Source: Mucilaginibacter aquariorum
GTDB lineage: Bacteria; Bacteroidota; Bacteroidia; Sphingobacteriales; Sphingobacteriaceae
Assembly (NCBI RefSeq): GCF_024498135.1
Contig: NZ_JANHOH010000001.1
Location: forward strand, 1,922,001 to 1,986,000
Length of the DNA stretch: 64,000 bases
Direction of reading: 5' to 3'
The position numbers and the translations under genes are program-made. Below the pieces are notes generated by a model, which ran no database searches, was not told the origin of the DNA, and was given only the letters and a program-made list of their open reading frames with translations. Of the stretch, positions 7,560 to 16,741 are shown in pieces. Within the stretch, counting starts at the first letter, position 1. Each line of letters begins with the position of its first letter.

Positions 7560-8846
7560 TTACCTATTCTTAATATCTGTATACTCCCTGTTTGTTTCAC
7601 CAACATATACCTGGCGCGGGCGACCGATAGGCTCTTTGTTGGCTTTCATTTCTTTCCATTGTGCAATCCATCCCGGCAGGCGGCCTAAGGCAAACAGAAC
7701 GGTGAACATCTCTGTAGGGAAACCAAGCGCGGTATAAATGATACCTGAATAGAAATCCACATTAGGGTAAAGCTTGCGTTCAACAAAGTAAGGATCGCTT
7801 AGCGCAACCTCTTCCAGTTTTTTGGCAATCTCTAAAGTTTCATCGTTGATGCCTAATTTCTCCAGGATATCATCACAAGCCTTTTTAATGATCTTTGCAC
7901 GTGGGTCAAAGTTTTTATAAACCCTGTGTCCAAAGCCCATCAGGCGGAACGGATCATTTTTATCTTTTGCTTTGGCAACCCATTTATCAACGTCGCCGCC
8001 GTCTTGTTTAATTTTTTGAAGCATTTCTACCACCGCTTGGTTAGCACCACCATGCAGCGGGCCCCAAAGCGCAGAGATCCCTGCAGATATGGACGCATAA
8101 AGGTTAGCGTCTGATGAACCTACTATACGCACGGTTGATGTTGAACAGTTTTGCTCATGATCGGCATGCAGTATCAGCAACTTGTTCATGGCGCTCACTA
8201 CAACCGGGTCAATCTCGGTATCTTCGGTACGCTGCCCAAAGGTCATGTACATAAAGTTGGTTACATAATCCAATTTGTTACGCGGGTATATAACCGGGTG
8301 CCCTAATGACTTCTTGTATATCCACGATACAATAGTGCTCATTTTGGCGATCAGTTTTATGATCTCCAGATTTACCTCTTCGGCAGATAGGCCCTGTTTT
8401 AATGATGCCGGGTTAAAGGCAGCCAACGCACCAATTAATGATGACAACTGCCCCATTGGGTGAGAACCCGACGGGAAGCCATCAAAAAATTTCTTCATAT
8501 CCTCGTGTACAAGGGTATGGTGGCTTATTTCAAATTCAAATGCCTGTAGTTGTTCGGCAGTTGGCAGGTTACCATATATTAATAAGTAGGCCACTTCAAT
8601 AAAGCTGGAGTTTTCTGCCAGTTGCTCTATAGAATAACCACGGTATTTTAATATACCTACCTCGCCATCTAAAAAAGTAATAGCACTTTTTGTAGCACCG
8701 GTATTTTTGTAACCAATATCTAACGTAACATATCCACTCTGATCGCGCAGCTTAGAAATATCAATGGCCTTTTCGCCCTCGGTACCTTCTATCACAGGCA
8801 AATCGTAAGTTTTATCACCGATCTTTAATTGTGCAGTTTCAGACAT
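7560..8846 (-). CDS. gltA: Citrate synthase
   Basis: Condenses acetyl-CoA and oxaloacetate to citrate, the entry step of the TCA cycle. The catalytic triad is recognisable: His265 in G-P-L-H-G-G-A-N, His307 in G-F-G-H-R-V-Y and Asp364 in N-V-D-F-Y-S-G. The 428-residue length and N-terminal beta-rich extension fit the Gram-negative hexameric (type II) form, which is often NADH-regulated. It is transcribed divergently from the hybrid kinase gene across a 148-nt spacer, with a good -7 box at 8869-8876. Confidence 0.96.
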   Translation of the reverse strand: MSETAQLKIGDKTYDLPVIEGTEGEKAIDISKLRDQSGYVTLDIGYKNTGATKSAITFLDGEVGILKYRGYSIEQLAENSSFIEVAYLLIYGNLPTAEQLQAFEFEISHHTLVHEDMKKFFDGFPSGSHPMGQLSSLIGALAAFNPASLKQGLSAEEVNLEIIKLIAKMSTIVSWIYKKSLGHPVIYPRNKLDYVTNFMYMTFGQRTEDTEIDPVVVSAMNKLLILHADHEQNCSTSTVRIVGSSDANLYASISAGISALWGPLHGGANQAVVEMLQKIKQDGGDVDKWVAKAKDKNDPFRLMGFGHRVYKNFDPRAKIIKKACDDILEKLGINDETLEIAKKLEEVALSDPYFVERKLYPNVDFYSGIIYTALGFPTEMFTVLFALGRLPGWIAQWKEMKANKEPIGRPRQVYVGETNREYTDIKNR

Positions 8847-8868
8847 AGAATTAAAATAGTATTTGCAA

Positions 8869-8876
8869 CAAATGTA
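8869..8876 (-). promoter_or_regulatory. -7 promoter box of gltA
   Basis: Minus-strand TACATTTG, an exact match to TAnnTTTG, 23 nt upstream of the gltA ATG. Confidence 0.55.
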
Positions 8877-8994
8877 AATAAATCTGCGTATTATTAGCCT
8901 TTAAGATATATTTACTCTTTGTAAAATTCTTATTAAGTAATTATGGCTTTTCTCCCTATGTTGTTTGGTATAATTAAAAAACTGCCCGCTGTAT

Positions 8995-11900
8995 ATGTCG
9001 TTTAAAAACAGGGTACTGCTATTAATTGAAAACGACATTACTATTTACAGGCTCATTTTATTGGGCTTATTAATAGCCAGTCCAGCCCTTCATTACCTGT
9101 GCTACAACAACTCTTACGATCCTATTTGGCTGCGCTTAGTTAACTGCGCTTTTTGCATCGTGGCATTAGCCTTATCGTACAGTAAAAACAGGGGCTTGTT
9201 TAAAGTTATGGTATACATTACCATATGTTCATACCTTTTTGTAAATAATTACATACTATTAGGTGTGAACAGTTTTGAGCATGTATATGTTTTTTGTTCT
9301 ATCACAATATTTGTTGCCTTAACCTTATTTTGTAAACAACGCCGCGAATTTATAAGCATCAGCATATTAAACATTATTGCTGTGGTTGCGGCTTATTATA
9401 CCGCCCCCCAGGTTGGAATTTCGACAAGTATACTTGTTATTTTACTGATTGTTTTTACGCTGATAGCCTACGTATCGTTCCTGGTATCGCTGGCTTATAA
9501 AATGCAGTTTAAAAAAGCGGTGAATAATATTATTCAGCTTAACGAATCATTAATAACCAATACCGAAAAACTGCGCCAAAGCCAGCAGCAGCTGCATGCG
9601 CTTATCAGCTCTATCAATTACACCATTTTTGAGTTTGACGAGAATAGGATCTGCATTAATGTATGGTTCGGCCCGCAATCTCCCGACTACCTAAAGGCCG
9701 AAGACTTCCTGAACAGAACATTGATTGAAGCTATTGGCCACGAACGGGCCAAACCATTTTTGGAGGCTTATGAGTATGTTTTAAAGCACAATGAAAGCAT
9801 TAGTATAGAGTTTGCATCGGTATATGGTAAACCTTCCTGGTTTATAGCAAAAGCATCGCCGGTGCTTGATGTTAACGGCAACTATACCAAACGTATATCT
9901 ATTGCAGTTACAGATATAACCGAGCAAAAGAAACACGCCGATGCTTTAATTGAAAACAAGAACCTGCTGCTACAAGCCCAGGATATTGCCAAAACAGGCA
10001 ACTGGTGGTACGAAAGCGAAAACAAAAAGAGCTACTGGTCAGAAAGCCTTTTAAATATATTAGAGATAACACATGTACCAGAAGGCTTTACCCGGTTTGA
10101 ATATTACCTGAGCCTGATACACCCGGACGATCGTGACCTTGCTACGAATTACTTATCCAATATTAATTCGGTTGTAGAAAATAGCCTGGAGCATAAATTT
10201 ATTACCCCCAATGGCAATTTAAAATATTTAAAAATATTGCGCGGCGATTTACTGCGCGATGATAGTGGCCAATTGAAACGTGTAGTAGGTATTATACAGG
10301 ATGTTACCGAATCCAGACTGAGAGAGAAAGCGATAAAGATCAGTCAGGCCGAATTACTTGAAGCCCAAACTATTGCTAAAATAGGTAACTGGAAATGGGA
10401 CAGCACATCAAATATGTTATCCTGGAGTGATGAAGTTAACTCCATTTACGAGGTATGTAATACATATGGTTCGGTATCGCGCTTTGGTAAATTGCTGTTA
10501 AACTACATCCACCCGGATGATAAGTATATTGTAAAACATCTTTTTAAAAATGCTGACAATAGCGGCACATCATACGAATACCGCATTATTACACCAAAAG
10601 GGAATATCAAACACATCAGCGTAATTACCGGTAAACTAATGTATCGCGAAGATGGTACGGTGCGTAAAATTATTGGTACGCTGCAAGATATCACCCAGCG
10701 TAAACAAGCCGAAATTGATTACCGCAGAACCGAGAACAAATACCGTTTAGTGCTGGAAACCATAAAGCTGGTAGCCCTGTCATTAGATGCCGAAGGGCGG
10801 GTTGTTTTTTGTAATAAATACCTGGCCAATTTGCTTGGGTATAGCCAAATGGAAATATTGGGTATGGACTGGATGGAAAACTTTGTAACCGATGACCACC
10901 AGGATATATTGAGGGGCTGGTTTAAAAATAACGCTATTAGGGCACATTACGTTAACCCAATTATTTGCCGCAATGGCGAGCTGCGCACCATTAGCTGGCA
11001 AAACACGGTTAGTTACGACGAGAATGGCAACATTAAAGAAACTACCAGTATTGGCGAAGATATAACCATACAGCAAAAGGTAAGGCAGGAACTAATATCG
11101 GCCAAAGAACAGGCCGAGCGTTCTTCGCACTTTAAATCGGAGTTCTTGTCTATCATGAGCCACGAGATACGTACGCCAATGAACGCTGTTATAGGCACCA
11201 CAAACCTACTGTTAGAAGAAAGCCCAAAGCCCGAGCAGCTGGAGTATCTAAATACCCTTAAGTTTAGCAGCGAAAACTTGCTGGCTATTATCAATGATAT
11301 TTTAGATTACAATAAAATAGAGGCAGGCAAACTGCAATTGAGCAATATACCGTTCAACATACACCAACTGGTGCAAAACATAAGGCAATCATTTCACGCA
11401 AAAGCAACTGAAAAGAACCTTAATATTGAACTGATAACAGATGACAGCATCCCCGATTTTTTAATGGGCGACCAGATACGCCTGGGGCAGATCCTGATAA
11501 ACCTGGTGAGCAATGCCGTTAAGTTTACGCATGAAGGCAAAGTGAGCATTGTGCTGGAAAACGAGGAGCAGGTAAACAGCAACCAAGTATCCATTAAATT
11601 TACAATAGCAGATACAGGCATTGGCATTGCTGCCGAAAACATGGCTATTGTATTTGACCCGTTTATTCTGGAACCCCAAATTATTAGCCATAATTATGGC
11701 GGTACCGGCTTAGGACTGGCTATTACCAAACGCCTTATAGAGCTTTACGAAAGCAGTATACAGGTGTTTAGCGAAGTAGGAAAAGGCACCAAATTTATTT
11801 TCTCTATCCGCTTTAATGTTGCAGGGCAGGCAACTCAATTGCCAAACACACCCGTTATTAATACCAGTGTTTTACTGCCACCTAACCTTAACGGCATGCG

Positions 11901-12279
11901 CATTTTAGTGGTTGATGATAACAAAATGAACCTGATGATAGCCGCCAAATTCCTTAAGAAATGGCAAGCCAGTGTAGACGAAGCCATAAACGGCCAAATA
12001 GCTGTCGACATGGTAAAAAACACCTATTACGACATGATCATAATGGACTTACAGATGCCCGTTATGGACGGTTTTGAAGCAACAGCTATTATTAAACAAA
12101 ACCACCCTGATATGCCTGTTATAGCTTTCACTGCCGATGCAATGCCCGAAACCCACAACAAAGCTTTTGAAGCCGGTATGTGCGATTACCTCACCAAGCC
12201 TTTCGTTCCGGATGTATTGTTTGAAAAGGTATCTAAACACCGTAGGGTGGTGATATCTGCAGATGATTTGAAGGCGTAG
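8995..12279 (+). CDS. Hybrid histidine kinase with multiple PAS domains
   Basis: Membrane-bound two-component sensor of 1094 residues. Order: a hydrophobic region of several transmembrane helices (about 18-170), a short coiled coil, four PAS/PAC modules (about 200-315, 320-440, 445-570, 575-690), HisKA with phospho-acceptor His723 in S-H-E-I-R-T-P, HATPase with N-box N-L-V-S-N-A, G1 D-T-G-I-G and G2 G-G-T-G-L-G-L, and a C-terminal receiver with Asp1018 (M-D-L-Q-M-P) and K in L-T-K-P-F. There is no DNA-binding output domain, so a further relay is needed. The Hpt protein at 39807 is a possible but unproven partner. The signal is unknown. Confidence 0.93.
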   Translation: MSFKNRVLLLIENDITIYRLILLGLLIASPALHYLCYNNSYDPIWLRLVNCAFCIVALALSYSKNRGLFKVMVYITICSYLFVNNYILLGVNSFEHVYVFCSITIFVALTLFCKQRREFISISILNIIAVVAAYYTAPQVGISTSILVILLIVFTLIAYVSFLVSLAYKMQFKKAVNNIIQLNESLITNTEKLRQSQQQLHALISSINYTIFEFDENRICINVWFGPQSPDYLKAEDFLNRTLIEAIGHERAKPFLEAYEYVLKHNESISIEFASVYGKPSWFIAKASPVLDVNGNYTKRISIAVTDITEQKKHADALIENKNLLLQAQDIAKTGNWWYESENKKSYWSESLLNILEITHVPEGFTRFEYYLSLIHPDDRDLATNYLSNINSVVENSLEHKFITPNGNLKYLKILRGDLLRDDSGQLKRVVGIIQDVTESRLREKAIKISQAELLEAQTIAKIGNWKWDSTSNMLSWSDEVNSIYEVCNTYGSVSRFGKLLLNYIHPDDKYIVKHLFKNADNSGTSYEYRIITPKGNIKHISVITGKLMYREDGTVRKIIGTLQDITQRKQAEIDYRRTENKYRLVLETIKLVALSLDAEGRVVFCNKYLANLLGYSQMEILGMDWMENFVTDDHQDILRGWFKNNAIRAHYVNPIICRNGELRTISWQNTVSYDENGNIKETTSIGEDITIQQKVRQELISAKEQAERSSHFKSEFLSIMSHEIRTPMNAVIGTTNLLLEESPKPEQLEYLNTLKFSSENLLAIINDILDYNKIEAGKLQLSNIPFNIHQLVQNIRQSFHAKATEKNLNIELITDDSIPDFLMGDQIRLGQILINLVSNAVKFTHEGKVSIVLENEEQVNSNQVSIKFTIADTGIGIAAENMAIVFDPFILEPQIISHNYGGTGLGLAITKRLIELYESSIQVFSEVGKGTKFIFSIRFNVAGQATQLPNTPVINTSVLLPPNLNGMRILVVDDNKMNLMIAAKFLKKWQASVDEAINGQIAVDMVKNTYYDMIIMDLQMPVMDGFEATAIIKQNHPDMPVIAFTADAMPETHNKAFEAGMCDYLTKPFVPDVLFEKVSKHRRVVISADDLKA

Positions 12280-12374
12280 GATTACATCACGTTCAGGCAC
12301 ACCAGTTCCTTTTCAAGGCCTCTACAGCGGTACAAAGTTTATCGACAATTAGAGAGGTATGCACAGGCATTTAA

Positions 12375-12429
12375 GTCTTCGACAGGCTCAGACTGACATT
12401 TCTAATTGTCATGGTGAGCTTGTGGAACC
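12375..12429. repeat. Single REP-type hairpin, same family as 51886-52330
   Basis: GTCTTCGACAGGCTCAGAC is followed 8 nt later by a complementary arm reading TGTCATGGTGAGCTTGTGG, forming a hairpin. The arm order is reversed relative to the units of the 51886-52330 array. It lies between two convergent genes. Confidence 0.7.
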
Positions 12430-12463
12430 ATTTGCCAACTACGCACAAAGTGCAGGTAACTTC

Positions 12464-13711
12464 TTAATTCGTCCTTATCGCCTCTACCGGGTCAAGTTTT
12501 GAGGCGAAGTATGCCGGTATAATGCCTGATAATACACCAATGGTAACAGATATGCCTACGCCATAAATAATGTTTCCGGCATCAAGCACCACCTGTACAT
12601 CTGCCGCAGCCTTCACCGCAAAAGTGCCAAGGTAAACCATAAACAGGCCTATCCCCCCGCCCATCAGGCATAATGCAACAGCCTCAATCAAAAATTGCAA
12701 TAAAATAAAGTAATTTTTAGCCCCCAGTGATTTTTGGATCCCGATGATATTGGTACGTTCTTTAACCGATACAAACATGATATTGGCTATACCAAAACCA
12801 CCCACCAGGATAGAGAACAAACCTATTATAAACCCGCCTTTATTAATGATACCAAAGAGCTGATCGAGCTGGTTGGTTAATATGGTTGATTTGTTCAGCG
12901 AAAAATCATCCTCACCACCCGGGCGGATACTGTGAATAGAACGCATTAAGCCGCGTACTTCACTCTCTACTTCCACATCGCTCAGGTTATCCTGGCCACG
13001 CACCACTATCTGCGGGTTGTATTTTTCGTTCTCGATATCAATAACGTTTTTGGCAAAATTCAGTGGCAGCAATATCTCGTTATCGCTGGTAATACCCAGC
13101 ATATCTTTACCCTCTTTAGTAAACACGCCAATAATGGTAACCTTGCGGCCCATAATTTTTATTTGTTTACCAACACCTGTACCATCCGGGAAAAGCGCGT
13201 CGGCTATATCGGCACCAATAATGGTAACCGGTGCCCCCGTCCTCGATTCGATATCTGTAAAGTAGCGGCCATCCTGAAAGTTAAAATTCCATGTTTTATC
13301 GTGGTCGTGCGATACGGCGTCTATTTGCGCGCCGTCAACGGTGTTGCTCAAATATTTAACAGTACGGTTATCAATGCTTATTTCGTATGAAAGCGCTTTG
13401 GCTGTTTGGCTGCGGCGCGATAACTGTTCAAAATCGCGCAGTTTTGGTACAGGCCTTTGCATATATTTCCACCACGGAAAATTATCCTCGCCTACCCAGG
13501 GCCATTTTTGCACGTAAATACTATTGCTGCCCAGTTTATCTACACTTTTTTGCAGGTTATTACGCAAAGTATCAACTGCCGATGATACCGCTATAATGGT
13601 GAAAATTCCAATGGTTACGCCCAATAACGAAAGCATTGTACGCAGCTTGTTTTGCCTGAGCGCATCATACGCAAACAAGAAGCTTTCACGGATAAGTTTT
13701 AGTAATATCAT
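12464..13711 (-). CDS. ABC transporter permease, MacB/FtsX family
   Basis: Inner-membrane permease of 415 residues. It has one N-terminal helix following a R-Q-N-K-L-R-T-M motif, a periplasmic MacB_PCD domain (about 50-270), and three C-terminal helices of the FtsX fold (about 290-405). Such proteins pair with a LolD/MacB-type ATPase in lipoprotein release, drug efflux or mechanotransmission. A candidate ATPase is encoded at 21367-22128, but it is 8 kb away and pairing is inference. Starts at ATG; 198 nt separate it from the divergent queA. Confidence 0.88.
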   Translation of the reverse strand: MILLKLIRESFLFAYDALRQNKLRTMLSLLGVTIGIFTIIAVSSAVDTLRNNLQKSVDKLGSNSIYVQKWPWVGEDNFPWWKYMQRPVPKLRDFEQLSRRSQTAKALSYEISIDNRTVKYLSNTVDGAQIDAVSHDHDKTWNFNFQDGRYFTDIESRTGAPVTIIGADIADALFPDGTGVGKQIKIMGRKVTIIGVFTKEGKDMLGITSDNEILLPLNFAKNVIDIENEKYNPQIVVRGQDNLSDVEVESEVRGLMRSIHSIRPGGEDDFSLNKSTILTNQLDQLFGIINKGGFIIGLFSILVGGFGIANIMFVSVKERTNIIGIQKSLGAKNYFILLQFLIEAVALCLMGGGIGLFMVYLGTFAVKAAADVQVVLDAGNIIYGVGISVTIGVLSGIIPAYFASKLDPVEAIRTN

Positions 13712-13875
13712 ATCGCTATTTTGATGTAACCGGGCCAGCCGGCTTATTGATTTTCGCCTTAATAAAAACAGTATTTGTTAGACTGTGTTAATGCAGTTAA
13801 GTTACAGTTATTTTTGATTTAAGTATTAACCGTATAACACCTTCAAAAAAAGCGTGTAAAATAATAAAAAATCCG

Positions 13876-13883
13876 TACATTTG
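13876..13883 (+). promoter_or_regulatory. -7 promoter box of queA
   Basis: TACATTTG followed by CGCCC, 26 nt before the queA ATG, matches the Bacteroidota -7 consensus. No -33 TTTG is clear. Confidence 0.55.
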
Positions 13884-13909
13884 CGCCCTGAAAATTCATA
13901 TATATAAGC

Positions 13910-14959
13910 ATGAAATTATCTCAATTTAAATTCAATTTACCCGAATCATTAATTGCTCATTCTCCGTCAGATATACGTGACGAATCACGTTTAATGGTTC
14001 TACACCGCGATTCGGGCAAGATTGAGCATAAAATATTTAAGGATATACTGGATTATTTTGACGACCAGGATGTAATGATCCTGAACAATACAAAAGTGTT
14101 CCCGGCGCGTATGTATGGTAACAAAGAAAAGACAGGCGCTACCATTGAAGTATTCTTGCTGCGCGAGCTAAACAAAGAACTTCGCCTTTGGGACGTTTTA
14201 GTTGACCCTGCCCGTAAAATACGTGTAGGTAACAAACTTTACTTTGGCGACGACGACCTGTTAATTGCCGAAGTTGTTGATAATACCACATCACGTGGCC
14301 GTACCATCCGCTTCTTATTTGACGGTACCGACGAAGAGTTTCGCCGTAACGTGGAGATCCTTGGCGAAACACCGCTTCCAAAATATATTAAACGCAAGGC
14401 TACTGCCGACGATAAAGAACGTTACCAAACCATATTTGCCAAACATGAAGGCGCTGTTGCAGCCCCTACTGCCGGCCTGCACTTTAGCCGCGAGCTAATG
14501 AAACGCCTTGAATTAAAAGGTGTGGAATTTGCCGAAGTTACCCTGCACGTTGGTTTAGGAACTTTCCGCCCGGTTGAGGTGGAGGATCTAACCAAACACA
14601 AAATGGATTCGGAGCAGTTTATCATCGAAGAAAAACAAGCTAGCATTGTAAACCGTGGTATCGACAGAAAAAAACGCATTTGCGCTGTCGGCACAACATC
14701 AATGCGTGCTATTGAGTCGGCTGTTTCTGCCGGCGGGATATTAAAACCAGCAAACGATTGGACCAGCAAATTCATTTTCCCGCCATACGATTTTAGTATC
14801 GCCAACTCTATGATCACCAATTTCCACACACCAGAATCAACCCTATTGATGATGGTTAGTGCATTTGGCGGTTACGAGCATGTAATGAACGCATACGAAG
14901 TAGCGGTAAAAGAAAAATACCGTTTCTACAGCTACGGCGATGCGATGCTGATTATCTAA
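13910..14959 (+). CDS. queA: S-adenosylmethionine:tRNA ribosyltransferase-isomerase
   Basis: Transfers and isomerises the ribosyl group of SAM onto preQ1 in tRNA, making epoxyqueuosine. The 349-residue length is normal and the family motif A-P-T-A-G-L-H-F is present near residue 185. N-terminal L-P-x-x-L-I-A and C-terminal N-F-H-T-P-E-S-T-L motifs also fit. Tgt, the preceding enzyme in the pathway, is encoded at 57729. The gene ends in a terminator (14988-15021), so ispD downstream is probably expressed separately. Confidence 0.96.
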   Translation: MKLSQFKFNLPESLIAHSPSDIRDESRLMVLHRDSGKIEHKIFKDILDYFDDQDVMILNNTKVFPARMYGNKEKTGATIEVFLLRELNKELRLWDVLVDPARKIRVGNKLYFGDDDLLIAEVVDNTTSRGRTIRFLFDGTDEEFRRNVEILGETPLPKYIKRKATADDKERYQTIFAKHEGAVAAPTAGLHFSRELMKRLELKGVEFAEVTLHVGLGTFRPVEVEDLTKHKMDSEQFIIEEKQASIVNRGIDRKKRICAVGTTSMRAIESAVSAGGILKPANDWTSKFIFPPYDFSIANSMITNFHTPESTLLMMVSAFGGYEHVMNAYEVAVKEKYRFYSYGDAMLII

Positions 14960-14987
14960 GCTGCACTTAGATGTGAGATATAAGATT

Positions 14988-15021
14988 TGAGATATGAGAC
15001 TAAAACTCATATCTCATTTTT
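14988..15021 (+). terminator. Terminator of queA built from word repeats
   Basis: TGAGATATGAG pairs perfectly with CTCATATCTCA across a 7-nt loop and is followed by T5. The stem is part of a run of gagata/gagattt-like words (14968-15016) that recurs elsewhere in the window. Confidence 0.8.
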
Positions 15022-15040
15022 GTTTGATAGCCCTCCAACG

Positions 15041-15129
15041 CGTCATTCTGAACTTTCAGGATCCCTCAGGACAGTAAACTTAATTCATTAGATTTGCACA
15101 TGAGATGCCGAAACAAGTTCGGCATGACG
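15041..15129. repeat. CGTCAT...ATGACG hairpin repeat
   Basis: Outer words CGTCATTCTGAA and TTCGGCATGACG are complementary, and an inner GCCGAA/TTCGGC hairpin lies at the right end. It belongs to the dispersed GTCAT-type extragenic repeats also seen at 5360-5455. Confidence 0.6.
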
Positions 15130-15145
15130 GGTAAATTTACAACCA

Positions 15146-15868
15146 ATGCCTACAACAGCTCTCACATCTCAAATCTCAGATCCCAAATCTACCCACGCAA
15201 TCATCGTTGCCGGTGGCTCGGGTAGTCGGATGCAATCGGCATTGCCTAAGCAGTTTATTGAGCTTTGCGGCGAACCGGTTTTGATGCATACTATAAGGGT
15301 ATTTCACGAGAGCCCGTCATCGCCACAAATTATTTTGGCCCTGCATGCAAATTATCATGAACTATGGGCGGCGCTTTGCAGCAAGCATAATTTCACCATA
15401 CCACATCTTTTAATTGCCGGTGGCGAAACCCGTTTCCATTCCGTTAAAAATGCTATTGATCAAATTACCGATACAAATGCACTAATTGCTATACACGATG
15501 CCGTAAGGCCGCTGGTAAGCACAGATATTATAGATGAGGCCTACAGATGTGCCGCCGAGCATGGAAGCGCTGTAACAGCCGTTAAAAGCCGGGATTCTAT
15601 CAGGCAGGTAACCGATGGTACATCAACAAGTTTAAACCGCGATAGCATTTATCTGGTACAAACCCCGCAAACCTTTCAAGCGGCTTTGTTAAAGAAAGCC
15701 TATGAGCAGCAATACTCGGATAATTTTACAGATGATGCTTCGGTTGTGGAGCAAAGCGGCGCAAAAATCACCTTGATAGAGGGTGATCACAGCAATATCA
15801 AAATTACCTTTCCCCAGGATATCGCCATTGCAGAAGCGCTTATAAACAAAAAAAGCCACCAGCTTTAG
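15146..15868 (+). CDS. ispD: 2-C-methyl-D-erythritol 4-phosphate cytidylyltransferase
   Basis: MEP-pathway enzyme that couples MEP to CTP. The nucleotide-binding start I-I-V-A-G-G-S-G-S-R-M and P-K-Q-F (about residues 19-36) are clear, as are A-I-H-D-A-V-R-P and the C-terminal D-D-A-S-V-V-E. The next MEP enzyme but one, IspE, is encoded at 62125. The N-terminus has about 17 residues more than typical members, and that extension is encoded by ctcaaatct-type word repeats. The ATG at 15146 is the only good start upstream of the conserved core. The last codons overlap a terminator for the opposite strand. Confidence 0.95.
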   Translation: MPTTALTSQISDPKSTHAIIVAGGSGSRMQSALPKQFIELCGEPVLMHTIRVFHESPSSPQIILALHANYHELWAALCSKHNFTIPHLLIAGGETRFHSVKNAIDQITDTNALIAIHDAVRPLVSTDIIDEAYRCAAEHGSAVTAVKSRDSIRQVTDGTSTSLNRDSIYLVQTPQTFQAALLKKAYEQQYSDNFTDDASVVEQSGAKITLIEGDHSNIKITFPQDIAIAEALINKKSHQL

Positions 15869-15878
15869 GCCGGTGGCT
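15854..15878 (-). terminator. Minus-strand terminator embedded in the ispD 3' end
   Basis: The stem AGCCACC / GGTGGCT has an 11-nt loop and is followed on the minus strand by a T-run. It serves the 48-residue membrane protein gene ending at 15900. The left arm lies inside the ispD coding sequence. Confidence 0.75.
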
Positions 15879-15899
15879 ACGTGTATCTGACAAATTTCA

Positions 15900-16046
15900 T
15901 CAGGCCCTTCTTATCACGCCAAGTAATAAAGCAATTATTGCTATTACCAGTAAAATGTGAATTAAGCCGCCCGCGTGATTAACGAAGAATCCGAAGACCC
16001 ATCCTATCACTAAAATAACCGCGATGATGTACAATAAGCTTCTCAT
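15900..16046 (-). CDS. 48-residue membrane protein, lmo0937/DUF5670-like (copy 1)
   Basis: A small hydrophobic protein with two predicted transmembrane helices joined by a short G-G linker, starting M-R-S-L-L-Y-I-I-A-V and ending G-V-I-R-R-A. It closely resembles the lmo0937/DUF5670 family of tiny membrane proteins, whose role is unknown. A near-identical copy lies directly upstream (16166-16312) on the same strand. Each copy has its own terminator, so both are independently expressed, possibly abundant under stress. Start ATG is unambiguous. Confidence 0.8.
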   Translation of the reverse strand: MRSLLYIIAVILVIGWVFGFFVNHAGGLIHILLVIAIIALLLGVIRRA

Positions 16047-16124
16047 AGTATTGTGTGTTTTAGTTAGTTTTTTATCGATGTATATTATAAACCAACATTA
16101 TTATAAAAAGTTTTGCGCATAAAA

Positions 16125-16144
16125 AACCCCGCATAAGCAGGGTT
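16125..16144 (-). terminator. Terminator of the second 48-residue gene
   Basis: On the minus strand AACCCTGC pairs with GCGGGGTT (one G-T wobble) around a 4-nt loop, followed by T6. Confidence 0.8.
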
Positions 16145-16165
16145 CCCTGTATTAATCACCTTGTA

Positions 16166-16312
16166 TCAGGCCCTTCTTATAACGCCTAAAAGCAATGCTA
16201 TAATTGCTATAACCAGCAGGATGTGGATAATACCGCCAGAACCTGCGTAGAAAAATCCGAATGCCCATCCTATAACCAGGATAACAGCGATAATGTATAG
16301 TAAACCTCTCAT
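16166..16312 (-). CDS. 48-residue membrane protein, lmo0937/DUF5670-like (copy 2)
   Basis: Tandem paralogue of the 15900-16046 protein with the same length, two-helix layout and C-terminal G-V-I-R-R-A. The main difference is the short loop, Y-A-G-S here versus V-N-H-A in copy 1. The codons also differ at many silent positions, so the duplication is not very recent. The family function is unknown. Start ATG at 16312 is clear. Confidence 0.8.
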   Translation of the reverse strand: MRGLLYIIAVILVIGWAFGFFYAGSGGIIHILLVIAIIALLLGVIRRA

Positions 16313-16389
16313 GTTAAATGTTTTTAGTGTAAGTAATTGTTTGTTTACTCCATAAAGCCAAAATCATTCCAAAAGAGGCAGAAACAAAA

Positions 16390-16411
16390 AAAGCCCTGCA
16401 TGCAGGGCTTT
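16390..16411 (-). terminator. Terminator of the DUF2795 gene
   Basis: A perfect 22-bp palindrome, AAAGCCCTGCA followed by its complement, with T-runs on the minus strand. It lies 24 nt past the stop codon. Confidence 0.85.
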
Positions 16412-16434
16412 AAATAAATTAACCGACGATAACG

Positions 16435-16656
16435 TTAATACTCGTCTTCGTTAAAAAAGAAGTCGTCTTTGGTAGGGTAATCCGGCCAAATCTCCTCAAT
16501 ATTTTCATAAGGCTCACCATCATCCTCAAGTGCCTGCAGGTTTTCTATAACCTCTACCGGCGCTCCTGAACGTATAGCGTAATCAATTAATTCATCTTTA
16601 GTTGCAGGCCATGGTGCATCTTCAAGGTGCGATGCTAATTCAAGTGTCCAATACAT
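16435..16656 (-). CDS. DUF2795 domain protein
   Basis: A 73-residue acidic protein. The N-terminal half (M-Y-W-T-L-E-L-A-S-H-L-E-D-A-P-W-P-A-T) matches the DUF2795 pattern, in which a short helical unit ends in a W-P-A-T-K-x-E-L turn. The C-terminus is strongly acidic and aromatic (D-D-F-F-F-N-E-D-E-Y). Homologues are conserved across Bacteroidota and uncharacterised. It has a good -7 box at 16692-16699 and a strong terminator, so it is a stand-alone transcript. Confidence 0.8.
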   Translation of the reverse strand: MYWTLELASHLEDAPWPATKDELIDYAIRSGAPVEVIENLQALEDDGEPYENIEEIWPDYPTKDDFFFNEDEY

Positions 16657-16691
16657 GTTTTTATATTAAAATGGTAAATCTTGCTTTTTGG

Positions 16692-16699
16692 CAAAAGTA
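16692..16699 (-). promoter_or_regulatory. -7 promoter box of the DUF2795 gene
   Basis: Minus-strand TACTTTTG, an exact TAnnTTTG match, 36 nt upstream of the ATG. Confidence 0.55.
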
Positions 16700-16741
16700 T
16701 AATATTTTTAAATTGATTTTCACTATTTTTTTGTAATTTTT

